Below are positions 1-5,018 of a stretch of 5,018 nt of DNA, piece by piece. The position numbers were made by a program, and so were the translations under genes. Location of the stretch: contig JAEXXW010000309.1 in the NCBI GenBank assembly GCA_023405565.1, forward strand, positions 1 through 5,018. The letters are read 5' to 3'. Under the pieces are notes generated by a model. That model saw only the letters and a program-made list of their open reading frames with translations, was not told the DNA's origin and did not search any database. Position 1 is the stretch's first letter. Every line of letters starts with the position of its first letter. This stretch comes from Pseudomonadota bacterium. GTDB taxonomy: Bacteria; Pseudomonadota; Alphaproteobacteria; Rhizobiales; Xanthobacteraceae.

Positions 1-73
1 GCCTTGCACAAGCTCCGCACGCCGTCGAACATGTGAGATCGATCTCACGCGACACAGTCAGTTGGCGACGATC
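1..73. other. Left-edge sequence, possible end or start of a neighbouring gene
   Basis: Too short to identify. On the plus strand, the frame starting at base 1 is open for 11 codons, all ending in G or C, and stops at the TGA at 34-36; this could be the 3' end of a gene convergent with the reductase. On the minus strand, an ATG at 32-30 opens a frame running off the window (M-F-D-G-V-R-S-L-C-K), which could be the start of a gene in the same direction as the reductase. The two readings use the same third-codon positions, so codon bias cannot separate them. More sequence to the left would decide. Confidence 0.25.
33..48. repeat. Perfect 16-bp palindrome with a nearby third half-site
   Basis: GTGAGATC followed directly by GATCTCAC forms a perfect 16-bp inverted repeat with no spacer. 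The half GATCTCAC occurs again at 70-77, overlapping the stop codon of the minus-strand reductase. The palindrome also overlaps the TGA at 34-36 and abuts the possible minus-strand ATG at 30-32. With no loop and no T-run it makes a poor intrinsic terminator. A protein-binding site for a gene to the left is the more natural reading, but this is inference. Confidence 0.5.
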
Positions 74-934
74 TCACCACTCTTGGGCGAATACGCTGCC
101 GAGGCGTGTCGTCGGCCTGCCTAACAATTCCGCCAGCGTCGGAGTGACCGTCGCAAATTCCCCGTTGCGGCTGGCCCGGCACAGGCCCAGCGAGATGGCG
201 ATGACATGGGCCGAAAGCCCGCGAGCGGTGAGTCTGGCTTTCATCTCATCGTCGGATATGCGCTCGCGGCGCACCGGATGCTTCACGACCGCCGAAGCAA
301 TTTCGGCGATATCGTCGAGATCCAGCGCTTCCTCAGCGGTCAGTGGCGGCGTAGGACCTTCGAACCTGCCCGCTTGCGACAGGATGACCGCAGCAGCCGC
401 GGCGAGGTCCGCATGGGCCGTCCATGACACTTTTCCATCCTCCGGATAGGCGATCACGCCGGCCTTTATCTCATCACGCAACATGGCAATGATGCTGCTC
501 GCATAGAAACCGTCACGAAGGGCTGTCCAGGCCAGTCCGCTCCCGCGCAACATCTGCTCTGTGGCGTGGTGGGTGTGCATTGGCGGAAAAGCAGAAGTCG
601 CGCTTGCCCCCATGTGACTCGTATAGACCAAGCGCCCAACGCCTGCGTCCTGCGCCGCCGTAATGACATTGCGGTGCTGCGCCAACGGGTCTCCACCATA
701 GGCCGCCGCGTTGGATGAGATCATCAGCACCTGTTCGGCCCCCTCAAATGCCCGCCGAAGGCTGTCGGCATTGTCGTAATCGGCTTGAAGGACAGGGACA
801 CCGAGAGCCTGGAGTTCGATGGCCCGCGCGGGGTCGCGAACGCTGGCCCCGATCCGTTCCGCCGGCATCACGGACAGCAGAGATTTCACAATAGCCCGGC
901 CGAGTTTGCCGTTAGCGCCAGTGACAACAATCAT
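74..934 (-). CDS. QorB-like NAD(P)-dependent oxidoreductase (NmrA/atypical SDR family)
   Basis: Predicted cytosolic NAD(P)H-dependent reductase of 286 residues, the same length as E. coli QorB (NAD(P)H:quinone oxidoreductase) as I recall it, and similar to it end to end. The N-terminus carries the Rossmann glycine motif TGANGKLG (G6, G9, G12). After strand 2, R33 in SVRDPAR suggests NADPH preference. YTS (104-106), the H-T-H-H-A-T-E segment (120-126), LRDGFY (139-144) and the C-terminal LLGRPTTRLG (270-279) match the QorB/NmrA pattern. There is no classical YxxxK SDR active site, as usual for this group. The start at 934 is chosen because GAGGA lies 6 nt upstream and the Rossmann strand begins at once; an upstream ATG at 1099 would add 55 residues translated through the AT-rich control region. 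It is divergent from a TetR gene, which probably represses it. The substrate is unknown; a quinone or other electrophile is a family-based guess. Confidence 0.88.
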   Translation of the reverse strand: MIVVTGANGKLGRAIVKSLLSVMPAERIGASVRDPARAIELQALGVPVLQADYDNADSLRRAFEGAEQVLMISSNAAAYGGDPLAQHRNVITAAQDAGVGRLVYTSHMGASATSAFPPMHTHHATEQMLRGSGLAWTALRDGFYASSIIAMLRDEIKAGVIAYPEDGKVSWTAHADLAAAAAVILSQAGRFEGPTPPLTAEEALDLDDIAEIASAVVKHPVRRERISDDEMKARLTARGLSAHVIAISLGLCRASRNGEFATVTPTLAELLGRPTTRLGSVFAQEW

Positions 935-940
935 GGGAAG

Positions 941-945
941 TCCTC
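941..945 (-). promoter_or_regulatory. Ribosome binding site deciding the reductase start
   Basis: GAGGA on the minus strand, separated by 6 nt from the ATG at 934. It fixes the reductase start here rather than at the in-frame ATG at 1099. Confidence 0.7.
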
Positions 946-950
946 GCAGG

Positions 951-1010
951 AATATCATTGATTTATTTATTATGTTATCAATGATATTTGCTGATAGCAA
1001 ATTATTGCTA
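951..1010. promoter_or_regulatory. Composite operator region between the reductase and TetR genes
   Basis: This AT-rich segment in GC-rich surroundings holds several nested dyads. A perfect 12-bp inverted repeat pairs AATATCATTGAT (951-962) with ATCAATGATATT (977-988). Each arm contains its own 9-bp dyad, ATCA-T-TGAT (954-962) and ATCA-A-TGAT (977-985), 23 bp apart start to start. Next comes ATTTGCT-GAT-AGCAAAT (986-1002), which shares a half with TAGCAA-ATTA-TTGCTA (995-1010). Its TTTGCT/AGCAAA/TTGCTA halves recur every 9 bp in alternating orientation. Such dyads between a TetR gene and a divergent target are typical TetR operators. The 109-bp gap (935-1043) presumably serves both genes; which dyad binds the regulator cannot be told from sequence. 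Confidence 0.65.
972..1000 (-). promoter_or_regulatory. Candidate sigma-70-type promoter for the reductase
   Basis: Reading the minus strand, TTGCTA (plus 1000-995) is 17 bp from TAACAT (plus 977-972); each matches the -35/-10 consensus at four of six positions. An overlapping CATAAT is a better -10 but at 20-bp spacing. The elements sit inside the dyads described above, so a repressor bound there would block RNA polymerase. The call rests on motif match only. Confidence 0.4.
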
Positions 1011-1043
1011 CCGTCGATATCAACCGTCGCATAAGCTGGGCGT

Positions 1044-1778
1044 ATGCGTTCCAAAGCCTTCATTTCGGAAGAGGCGGCCAGCATCGGCGATGTGCGCACC
1101 CGTATCCTTGCGGCAGCATCCCGTTTGATTGCCGAAGGGGGTAGCGAGGCCGCAACGACGCGTGCCGTTGCGACGACCGCCGGCGTGCAAGCTCCGACAA
1201 TCTATCGGTTTTTCGGTGACAAACGCGGTCTTCTGGCAGCGGTGGCCGAGTATGAATTGGCGAATTACGTCGCCCGCAAAGACGCCCAAGCGTCCGATCC
1301 GGATCCTGTCGAGGATCTCCGACAGGGTTGGGATGCGCACGTCATGTTCTGCCTTGCTAACCCTGGCTTGTTCGCGATCCTGGCCGATACATCCGACACC
1401 ACTGGAGGCTCCGCGGCGGCGGCGTGGGGCACGCAGGTCCTGCGACGCCGGATTCGGCGAATCGCCGAATCAGGGCGTCTGACAACCAGCGAAGAGCGAG
1501 CGGTGATGGTCGTCCAATCGGCTGGAACCGGCACTATTCTTACTCTGCTCCAGCAGCCGGACGGACAACGCGACACAGACCTTTCGGCTTTTACGCGCGA
1601 TCTGGTCGTCGCCGCGATCACGCGTCCGAGAGAGGGCGAACGACATCGAGACGATCGCAATGTTCAAGCGACTGCGGCCGAACTGCGCACGTCTCTGAGC
1701 GGAATCGCTGTCCTGTCTGCCGGTGAACGGCATCTGCTCGACGAACTTCTCGACCGTATTGCCTCGTCGGCCCCGTAG
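1044..1778 (+). CDS. TetR/AcrR-family transcriptional regulator
   Basis: Predicted DNA-binding repressor of 244 residues, somewhat longer than the usual 190-220 of the family. The TetR N-terminal domain spans about 18-65: [16 protein letters not shown] forms helix 1, then the helix-turn-helix runs T39 to F57 with the typical [22 protein letters not shown] sense of recognition helix plus following helix (residues 46-67). The remainder (about 85-244) is the variable ligand-binding and dimerization domain; I cannot name its ligand. The ATG at 1044 is the first possible start, since an in-frame TAA lies at 1032-1034. The ribosome binding site is weak (GCTGGG just upstream). It is divergent from the QorB-like reductase across the dyad-rich gap, so autorepression and repression of that reductase are the likely roles (inference). 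The middle of the gene carries an unusual 21-bp palindrome (1451-1471). Confidence 0.9.
   Translation: MRSKAFISEEAASIGDVRTRILAAASRLIAEGGSEAATTRAVATTAGVQAPTIYRFFGDKRGLLAAVAEYELANYVARKDAQASDPDPVEDLRQGWDAHVMFCLANPGLFAILADTSDTTGGSAAAAWGTQVLRRRIRRIAESGRLTTSEERAVMVVQSAGTGTILTLLQQPDGQRDTDLSAFTRDLVVAAITRPREGERHRDDRNVQATAAELRTSLSGIAVLSAGERHLLDELLDRIASSAP
1451..1471. repeat. 21-bp palindrome with three GANTC sites at 8-bp steps
   Basis: GATTCGGCGA, a single central A at 1461, then TCGCCGAATC form a perfect inverted repeat with 10-bp arms. It contains GATTC (1451-1455), GAATC (1459-1463) and GAATC (1467-1471), each 8 bp from the next. GANTC is the target of the CcrM adenine methyltransferase of alphaproteobacteria. 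The stretch is coding sequence for the [10 protein letters not shown] part of the TetR protein (about residues 135-144), so coincidence is possible. Confidence 0.55.
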
Positions 1779-2173
1779 CGGATTTCACCGTCTTGCAGCC
1801 TGCACATCGGGCAGAATTTCAGGTAGCCCCAACGCGCTGCGGTCTAATTCAGGCCGCCCAGCAGCCAGATCACCAGAATGATCGGCAACGGAATGCCGAT
1901 CAGCCAAAGTAGCAGTTCCCATACAGCCCCTCGTCGGGAGGTGAACGCGGGTAGCTGGAGGGCAGTTCCAGACCTGCAAACGGCCTCAAAAACGGGAAAT
2001 GTTGCCCCTTGGACAATTTGACCATCTCTCGGGCCCGGTCTGCGTCGTTTTAAGGGCACGCATACCTCGACAAACACCGTTGAACGCTTCTAAAACCAAC
2101 TCAGAAATCGGTTTGAACGCCTCCCCCGCTGGCGGCGACCAAATCGCATGTTTCGTCCGGGACTGGCCGTACC
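1779..2173. other. 395-bp gap without an intact conventional gene
   Basis: Between the TetR stop and the hemA start I see no convincing full gene. It holds the out-of-frame hydrophobic microprotein described separately (1844-1922, minus). An inverted repeat at 1879-1902 (9-bp arms TGATCGGCA/TGCCGATCA, 6-nt loop) lies inside that coding stretch and has no T-run. A direct repeat TTGAACGC occurs at 2080-2087 and 2113-2120, 33 bp apart in the presumed hemA upstream region, and an 8-bp palindrome CGGGCCCG lies at 2030-2037. I found no FNR/FixK box (TTGAT-N4-ATCAA) and no clear intrinsic terminator after the TetR gene. Confidence 0.6.
1844..1922 (-). pseudogene. Hydrophobic microprotein, start codon one base out of frame
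   Basis: The minus strand encodes ELLLWLIGIPLPII and then LVIWLLGGLN before a TAG at 1846-1844. This 24-residue segment is hydrophobic enough for one membrane span, with a Pro-x-Pro in the middle. A strong ribosome binding site (GAGGGG, plus 1932-1927) sits 4 nt before an ATG at 1922-1920, but ATG is followed by GGAAC rather than GAAC. One surplus G in the GGG run puts the ATG out of frame; without it the product would be M plus this segment, 25 residues. No ATG, GTG or TTG close upstream is in frame; the nearest usable start is a GTG at 2077, which would give 77 residues with an unconvincing N-terminal half. It could be a decayed gene, a sequencing error in a G-run, or a non-standard start. 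I recognise the look of small single-span membrane peptides but cannot name a family. Confidence 0.4.
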
Positions 2174-3400
2174 ATGAACTACAAGTCGTTCTTCGATAAC
2201 GCCTTGGACCGGCTCCATGAGGAGCGGCGCTATCGGGTATTCGCGGATCTGGAGCGGATCGCGGGTCGGTTCCCGGTCACCATCTGGCATGCTCCGGAAG
2301 GCCCCCGCGAAATCATCGTCTGGTGCTCGAACGATTATCTCGGCATGGGCCAGCACCCCAAGGTGGTCGGCGCCATGGTCGAGGCCGCGACCCGCATGGG
2401 CACCGGCGCCGGCGGCACCCGCAATATTTCCGGCACCAATCATCCGCTGGTCGAGCTTGAGTACGAACTCGCCGACCTGCACGGCAAGGAATCGGCGCTG
2501 ATCTTCACCTCCGGTTATGTGTCGAACCAGACCGGCATCTCGACCCTCGCCAAGCTGATCCCGAACGTCCTGATCCTGTCGGACAGCTACAACCACAATT
2601 CGATGATCGAAGGCGTGCGGCAGTCGGGCTGCGAGAAGAAGATTTTCCGCCACAACGATCTCGCGCATCTGGAAGAACTGCTGATCGAGGCCGGACCGAA
2701 CCGGCCGAAGCTGATCCTGTTCGAAAGCATCTATTCGATGGATGCGGATATCGCGCCGATCAGCGCGATCTGTGACCTCGCCGAGAAATACGGCGCGATG
2801 ACCTATATCGACGAAGTCCATGCCGTTGGCATGTATGGCAAGCGCGGCGCCGGCGTGGCCGAGCGGGATGGCGTGATGCACCGGATCGACGTGATCGAAG
2901 GCACGCTGGGCAAGGCCTTCGGCTGCTTCGGTGGCTATATCGCAGCCAGCCATTCGGTCTGCGATGCCGTCCGCTCCTATGCGCCGGGCTTCATCTTCAC
3001 CACTGCCCTGCCGCCGTCCGTCTGCGCCGCCGCGGCGGCATCGATCCGGCATCTGAAGACCTCGCAATGGGAACGCGACCGGCATCAGGAACGTGTCGCC
3101 CGCACCAAGGCGGTGCTGACCGCCGCCGGCCTGCCGGTGATGCCAAGCGACACGCATATCGTGCCGATCGCCGTCGGCGATCCGGAGAAGTGCAAGGCGG
3201 CGAGCGACATGCTGCTGACCGACCACGGCATCTATATCCAGCCGATCAACTATCCCACCGTGCCGAAGGGCACCGAGCGCCTGCGCGTCACGCCCTCGCC
3301 TTATCACGACGACCAGATGATCGACGCCCTCGCGGCCGCGCTGGTCGATGTGTGGGAACGGCTCGACATGAAGCTCAACCGCGCGCTGGCGGCGGAATAA
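2174..3400 (+). CDS. hemA: 5-aminolevulinate synthase
   Basis: Condenses glycine and succinyl-CoA to 5-aminolevulinate with release of CO2 and CoA: the Shemin (C4) route that starts heme, and where present bacteriochlorophyll and cobalamin, synthesis in alphaproteobacteria. It is a cytosolic PLP-dependent enzyme of the alpha-oxoamine synthase family. The 408 residues are full length and colinear with Rhodobacter and Bradyrhizobium HemA. Visible key residues are R21, N53 in CSNDYLG, T82/R83 in the [10 protein letters not shown] glycine-rich stretch, H141 in [10 protein letters not shown]213 and H216 in [12 protein letters not shown], the PLP lysine K247 in EGTLGKAFG, and R371 in [11 protein letters not shown]. 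No Cys-Pro heme regulatory motif is seen. The start [29 protein letters not shown] matches the family in two parts (MNYKSFF, then [12 protein letters not shown]); the ribosome binding site is weak (GGGA 11 nt upstream). The coding GC is higher than in the upstream gap. It ends 6 bp from the stop of a convergent chemoreceptor gene. Confidence 0.97.
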   Translation: MNYKSFFDNALDRLHEERRYRVFADLERIAGRFPVTIWHAPEGPREIIVWCSNDYLGMGQHPKVVGAMVEAATRMGTGAGGTRNISGTNHPLVELEYELADLHGKESALIFTSGYVSNQTGISTLAKLIPNVLILSDSYNHNSMIEGVRQSGCEKKIFRHNDLAHLEELLIEAGPNRPKLILFESIYSMDADIAPISAICDLAEKYGAMTYIDEVHAVGMYGKRGAGVAERDGVMHRIDVIEGTLGKAFGCFGGYIAASHSVCDAVRSYAPGFIFTTALPPSVCAAAAASIRHLKTSQWERDRHQERVARTKAVLTAAGLPVMPSDTHIVPIAVGDPEKCKAASDMLLTDHGIYIQPINYPTVPKGTERLRVTPSPYHDDQMIDALAAALVDVWERLDMKLNRALAAE

Positions 3401-3406
3401 TCCAGG

Positions 3407-4885
3407 TCAGATCAGCGATCTTGATGCGTCGCGCACCTTGCGCGTCGCATTGTCCGCTTGCGCTGTCGCCTGCGCGATTTCTCCGAAGCTGTTGCTGATC
3501 TCGGAAACGCCGCGCGCAGCCACCTGCATATTGCCGGAGATTTCCACGGTGACACCGGACTGCTCTTCGATCGCATTCGCGATGGCCGCCGAGATATCGT
3601 TGATGTTCGAAATCGTACTGGCGATTTCAGAGATGGCATCAACCGCACGCGTTGCCGCCGCCTGACTTTCGGTGATCTGGGTGGCGATCTGGTCCGTGGC
3701 CTTGGCCGTCTCGGTGGCTAGTGTTTTCACTTCCTGAGCGACCACCGCAAAACCGCGGCCCGCTTCGCCCGCGCGTGCGGCTTCAATCGTCGCATTCAAC
3801 GACAGCAGATTGGTCTGTGCGGCAATGCGCTGGATCAGCGCGACGACCTCGCCGATTTTGGTCGCGGCGTCGGAGAGCCCGCCGACGATCTCATTGGTCT
3901 GACGCGCCTGCGCGACGGCCTGCGTCGATATCTTCAGCGCATGTCCCACCTGCGAGCTGACCTCGCGCGCGGACACCGCCAGTTCTTCGGCACTGGCCGC
4001 GACCGCCTGTACATTGGCGGCAACCTTGCCCGCTTCATCGGTCGCGCGCGACGCCTGCCCTGCGGCCTGCGCTACAGCATCTGTAATGGCGTCGAGATCC
4101 TGATCGATCGCCCGCTGTCCGGCTTCCAGCCGATGCCGAAGCTCAACCTCGCGCGTTATGTCACGCGCGAATTTGACCACCTTGCGAACCTTCTCGTTCT
4201 CATCGAACACCGGCGTGTAGATGCCGCGAAGCCATATCTGACGGCCGCCTTTGGCGACACGCTTGTATTCGTCGGCGTAATGCTGCCCGTTGGCCAGGGA
4301 TTGCCAGAACCGCCGGTAGTCTTCGCTGTTGCGATACTCGGGCAACACGAACATGGCATGCGACTGCCCCTCGATCTCGTCGAGGCGATAGCCCAAAACG
4401 GCGAGAAAATTCTCGTTGGCGGTGAGAATTGTTCCGGCGGGCGAGAATTCGATGATCGCTTGCGTCCGCTGCAATGCTGCGATCTGGCTTTCGTATTCCG
4501 CCGCGCGCTGCTTCTGTTCGGTGATGTCGGTGGCGAACTTGATGACCTTGAGCGGCTGCCCGCGCCGGTTCACCAACGGGGTATATGTAGCCTGGATCCA
4601 GACCGGCTGCCCGTTCTTGCCGTAACGCTTGAATTCGGCAGACTGGAATGCCCCGTCACGCAAGGCTTGCCAGAATTGACGATAGGCATCGCTCTTGCGG
4701 TAGGCTTCGTCGACGAAGATCGAATGATGGCGCCCTTGGATCTCGTCGAGCGTGTAGCCGAATGTCTTCAGGAAGTTGTCGTTCGCGGTCAGGATCGTCC
4801 CGTCCAGCCCGAACTCGATGATCGCCTGCGACCGGTCCAGTGCGGCGAGCTTGGCCTTGTCGCCGCTGCTATGGATGCCGAACAT
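3407..4885 (-). CDS. Soluble PAS-PAS methyl-accepting chemotaxis protein (BdlA-like)
   Basis: Cytoplasmic chemoreceptor of 492 residues with no membrane segment. Two PAS/PAC modules come first, at about 18-124 and 140-246. They are clearly tandem copies offset by 122 residues (QAIIEF, GTILTAN.NFL, GY.LDEI, YR.FWQ.L, KFA.DIT occur in both). A coiled-coil receptor domain follows (about 250-490) with the signalling tip at about 346-387, including [20 protein letters not shown] and [12 protein letters not shown], which contacts CheA and CheW. The layout is that of Pseudomonas BdlA. There is no C-terminal CheR-docking pentapeptide. A PAS cofactor (heme or FAD) is possible, with H53/H54 and H176 at the conserved GxxHxxF positions, but not shown. 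The start at 4885 is chosen for its AGGAGG 5 nt upstream; the in-frame ATG at 4918 would add 11 residues spanning that site. It is convergent with hemA. Confidence 0.93.
   Translation of the reverse strand: MFGIHSSGDKAKLAALDRSQAIIEFGLDGTILTANDNFLKTFGYTLDEIQGRHHSIFVDEAYRKSDAYRQFWQALRDGAFQSAEFKRYGKNGQPVWIQATYTPLVNRRGQPLKVIKFATDITEQKQRAAEYESQIAALQRTQAIIEFSPAGTILTANENFLAVLGYRLDEIEGQSHAMFVLPEYRNSEDYRRFWQSLANGQHYADEYKRVAKGGRQIWLRGIYTPVFDENEKVRKVVKFARDITREVELRHRLEAGQRAIDQDLDAITDAVAQAAGQASRATDEAGKVAANVQAVAASAEELAVSAREVSSQVGHALKISTQAVAQARQTNEIVGGLSDAATKIGEVVALIQRIAAQTNLLSLNATIEAARAGEAGRGFAVVAQEVKTLATETAKATDQIATQITESQAAATRAVDAISEIASTISNINDISAAIANAIEEQSGVTVEISGNMQVAARGVSEISNSFGEIAQATAQADNATRKVRDASRSLI
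3424..3450. terminator. Strong hairpin between the convergent hemA and chemoreceptor genes
   Basis: ATGCGTCGCGCA (3424-3435), loop CCT, then TGCGCGTCGCAT (3439-3450) pair at 11 of 12 positions with one T-T mismatch. It starts 24 nt after the hemA stop and lies inside the last codons of the receptor gene. There is no T-run on either side, so it is not a canonical intrinsic terminator. It may stabilise the hemA mRNA 3' end, help Rho-dependent termination, or simply reflect coding constraint. Confidence 0.35.
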
Positions 4886-4890
4886 GCGCG

Positions 4891-4898
4891 CCTCCTCT
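4891..4898 (-). promoter_or_regulatory. Strong ribosome binding site of the chemoreceptor gene
   Basis: AGAGGAGG on the minus strand, with 5 nt to the ATG at 4885. This near-perfect anti-16S match fixes the start at 4885 and rules out the in-frame ATG at 4918 as the main start. Confidence 0.85.
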
Positions 4899-4944
4899 GA
4901 AGTCGGAGGGCAGAGCACTCACAAAAAGCCATTCGCGACTGCGA

Positions 4945-4979
4945 AATATAGGTGCCAAAATGGTTGACGGGCCATTAAC
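4945..4979 (-). promoter_or_regulatory. Candidate CtrA-type promoter of the chemoreceptor gene
   Basis: On the minus strand, TATATT (plus 4950-4945) matches the -10 consensus at five of six positions. No good sigma-70 -35 box lies 16-18 bp upstream of it. Instead, 4964-4979 reads on the plus strand TTGA-N7-TTAAC, one mismatch from the CtrA consensus TTAA-N7-TTAAC. It is centred about 33 bp before the expected transcript start near 4938, where CtrA-activated promoters usually carry the box. CtrA controls motility and chemotaxis genes in many alphaproteobacteria, so the placement makes sense; binding is inferred. Confidence 0.45.
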
Positions 4980-5018
4980 GGATGATTGGCTTACCGAACG
5001 CGTTCCGAAAAGAAGACG

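Noticed and set aside
935..1099. 55-residue N-terminal extension of the reductase from the ATG at 1099
   Set aside because: It would translate the AT-rich operator region and overlap the TetR coding start. The ATG at 934 has its own GAGGA site and begins exactly at the Rossmann fold.
1044..1778. Other open frames overlapping the TetR gene on both strands (for example 1265-1660 and 1424-1726)
   Set aside because: Arginine-rich shadow frames without start signals; the TetR frame has a clear helix-turn-helix domain.
1879..1902. Hairpin with 9-bp arms and a 6-nt loop as a terminator of the TetR gene
   Set aside because: No T-run follows on either strand, and the symmetry arises from the codons for L-I-G-I-P-L-P-I in the microprotein stretch.
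2090..3307. Long minus-strand open frame of 405 codons opposite hemA
   Set aside because: It mirrors the high-GC third positions of hemA and gives a low-complexity D/H/R/G-rich protein with no recognisable domain. hemA on the other strand is certain.
3941..4900. Plus-strand open frame of 319 codons opposite the chemoreceptor gene
   Set aside because: Antisense shadow of a conserved receptor; no family motif, no ribosome binding site, and repeats in it only mirror the duplicated PAS modules.
4945..4965. Sigma-54 promoter suggested by TTGGCAC upstream of the chemoreceptor gene
   Set aside because: The GG and the next GC are 12 bp apart instead of the required 10, so the -24/-12 pattern fails.
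4996..5005. 10-bp palindrome GAACGCGTTC near the right edge
   Set aside because: Short, isolated, and the neighbouring context is outside the window; such palindromes occur by chance in GC-rich DNA.

Overview
The window looks like a chromosomal piece of a high-GC alphaproteobacterium, most likely of the order Hyphomicrobiales (Bradyrhizobium/Rhodopseudomonas-like). The main support is a C4-pathway 5-aminolevulinate synthase (HemA) closely resembling the Bradyrhizobium/Rhodopseudomonas enzymes as I remember them. A soluble PAS-PAS chemoreceptor of a type common in that group also fits, as does a CtrA-like box in front of the receptor gene. The assignment is made from memory of family sequences, not from a search.

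Layout. (1) Positions 1-73 are a short edge with a perfect 16-bp palindrome. (2) Positions 74-1778 hold a divergent pair: a QorB-like NAD(P)-dependent reductase of the NmrA group on the minus strand (74-934) and a TetR-family regulator on the plus strand (1044-1778). They share an AT-rich, 109-bp control region packed with dyad symmetries, the usual layout of a regulator controlling itself and its neighbour. (3) Positions 1779-2173 are a 395-bp gap with no intact conventional gene. On the minus strand it contains the remains, or a mis-sequenced copy, of a roughly 25-residue hydrophobic microprotein whose strong ribosome binding site and ATG are one base out of frame. (4) hemA (2174-3400, plus) makes 5-aminolevulinate, the first heme and (bacterio)chlorophyll precursor. 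(5) A cytoplasmic BdlA-like chemoreceptor (3407-4885, minus) runs convergently into hemA with only 6 bp between the two stop codons. A strong imperfect hairpin lies just inside the receptor's 3' end. (6) Positions 4886-5018 are the receptor promoter region, with a TATATT -10 candidate and a CtrA-like TTGA-N7-TTAAC box over the -35 region.

The reductase/regulator pair is probably a small stress-response or electrophile/quinone-response module (inference). HemA and the receptor are neighbours but not an operon; a link through heme or redox sensing by the PAS domains is possible but not shown by the sequence. I found no CRISPR array, tRNA, rRNA, insertion sequence or clear new multigene system. 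The most unusual items are the composite operator region, the frameshifted microprotein, the 21-bp palindrome with three GANTC sites inside the TetR gene, and the convergent hairpin between hemA and the receptor gene.
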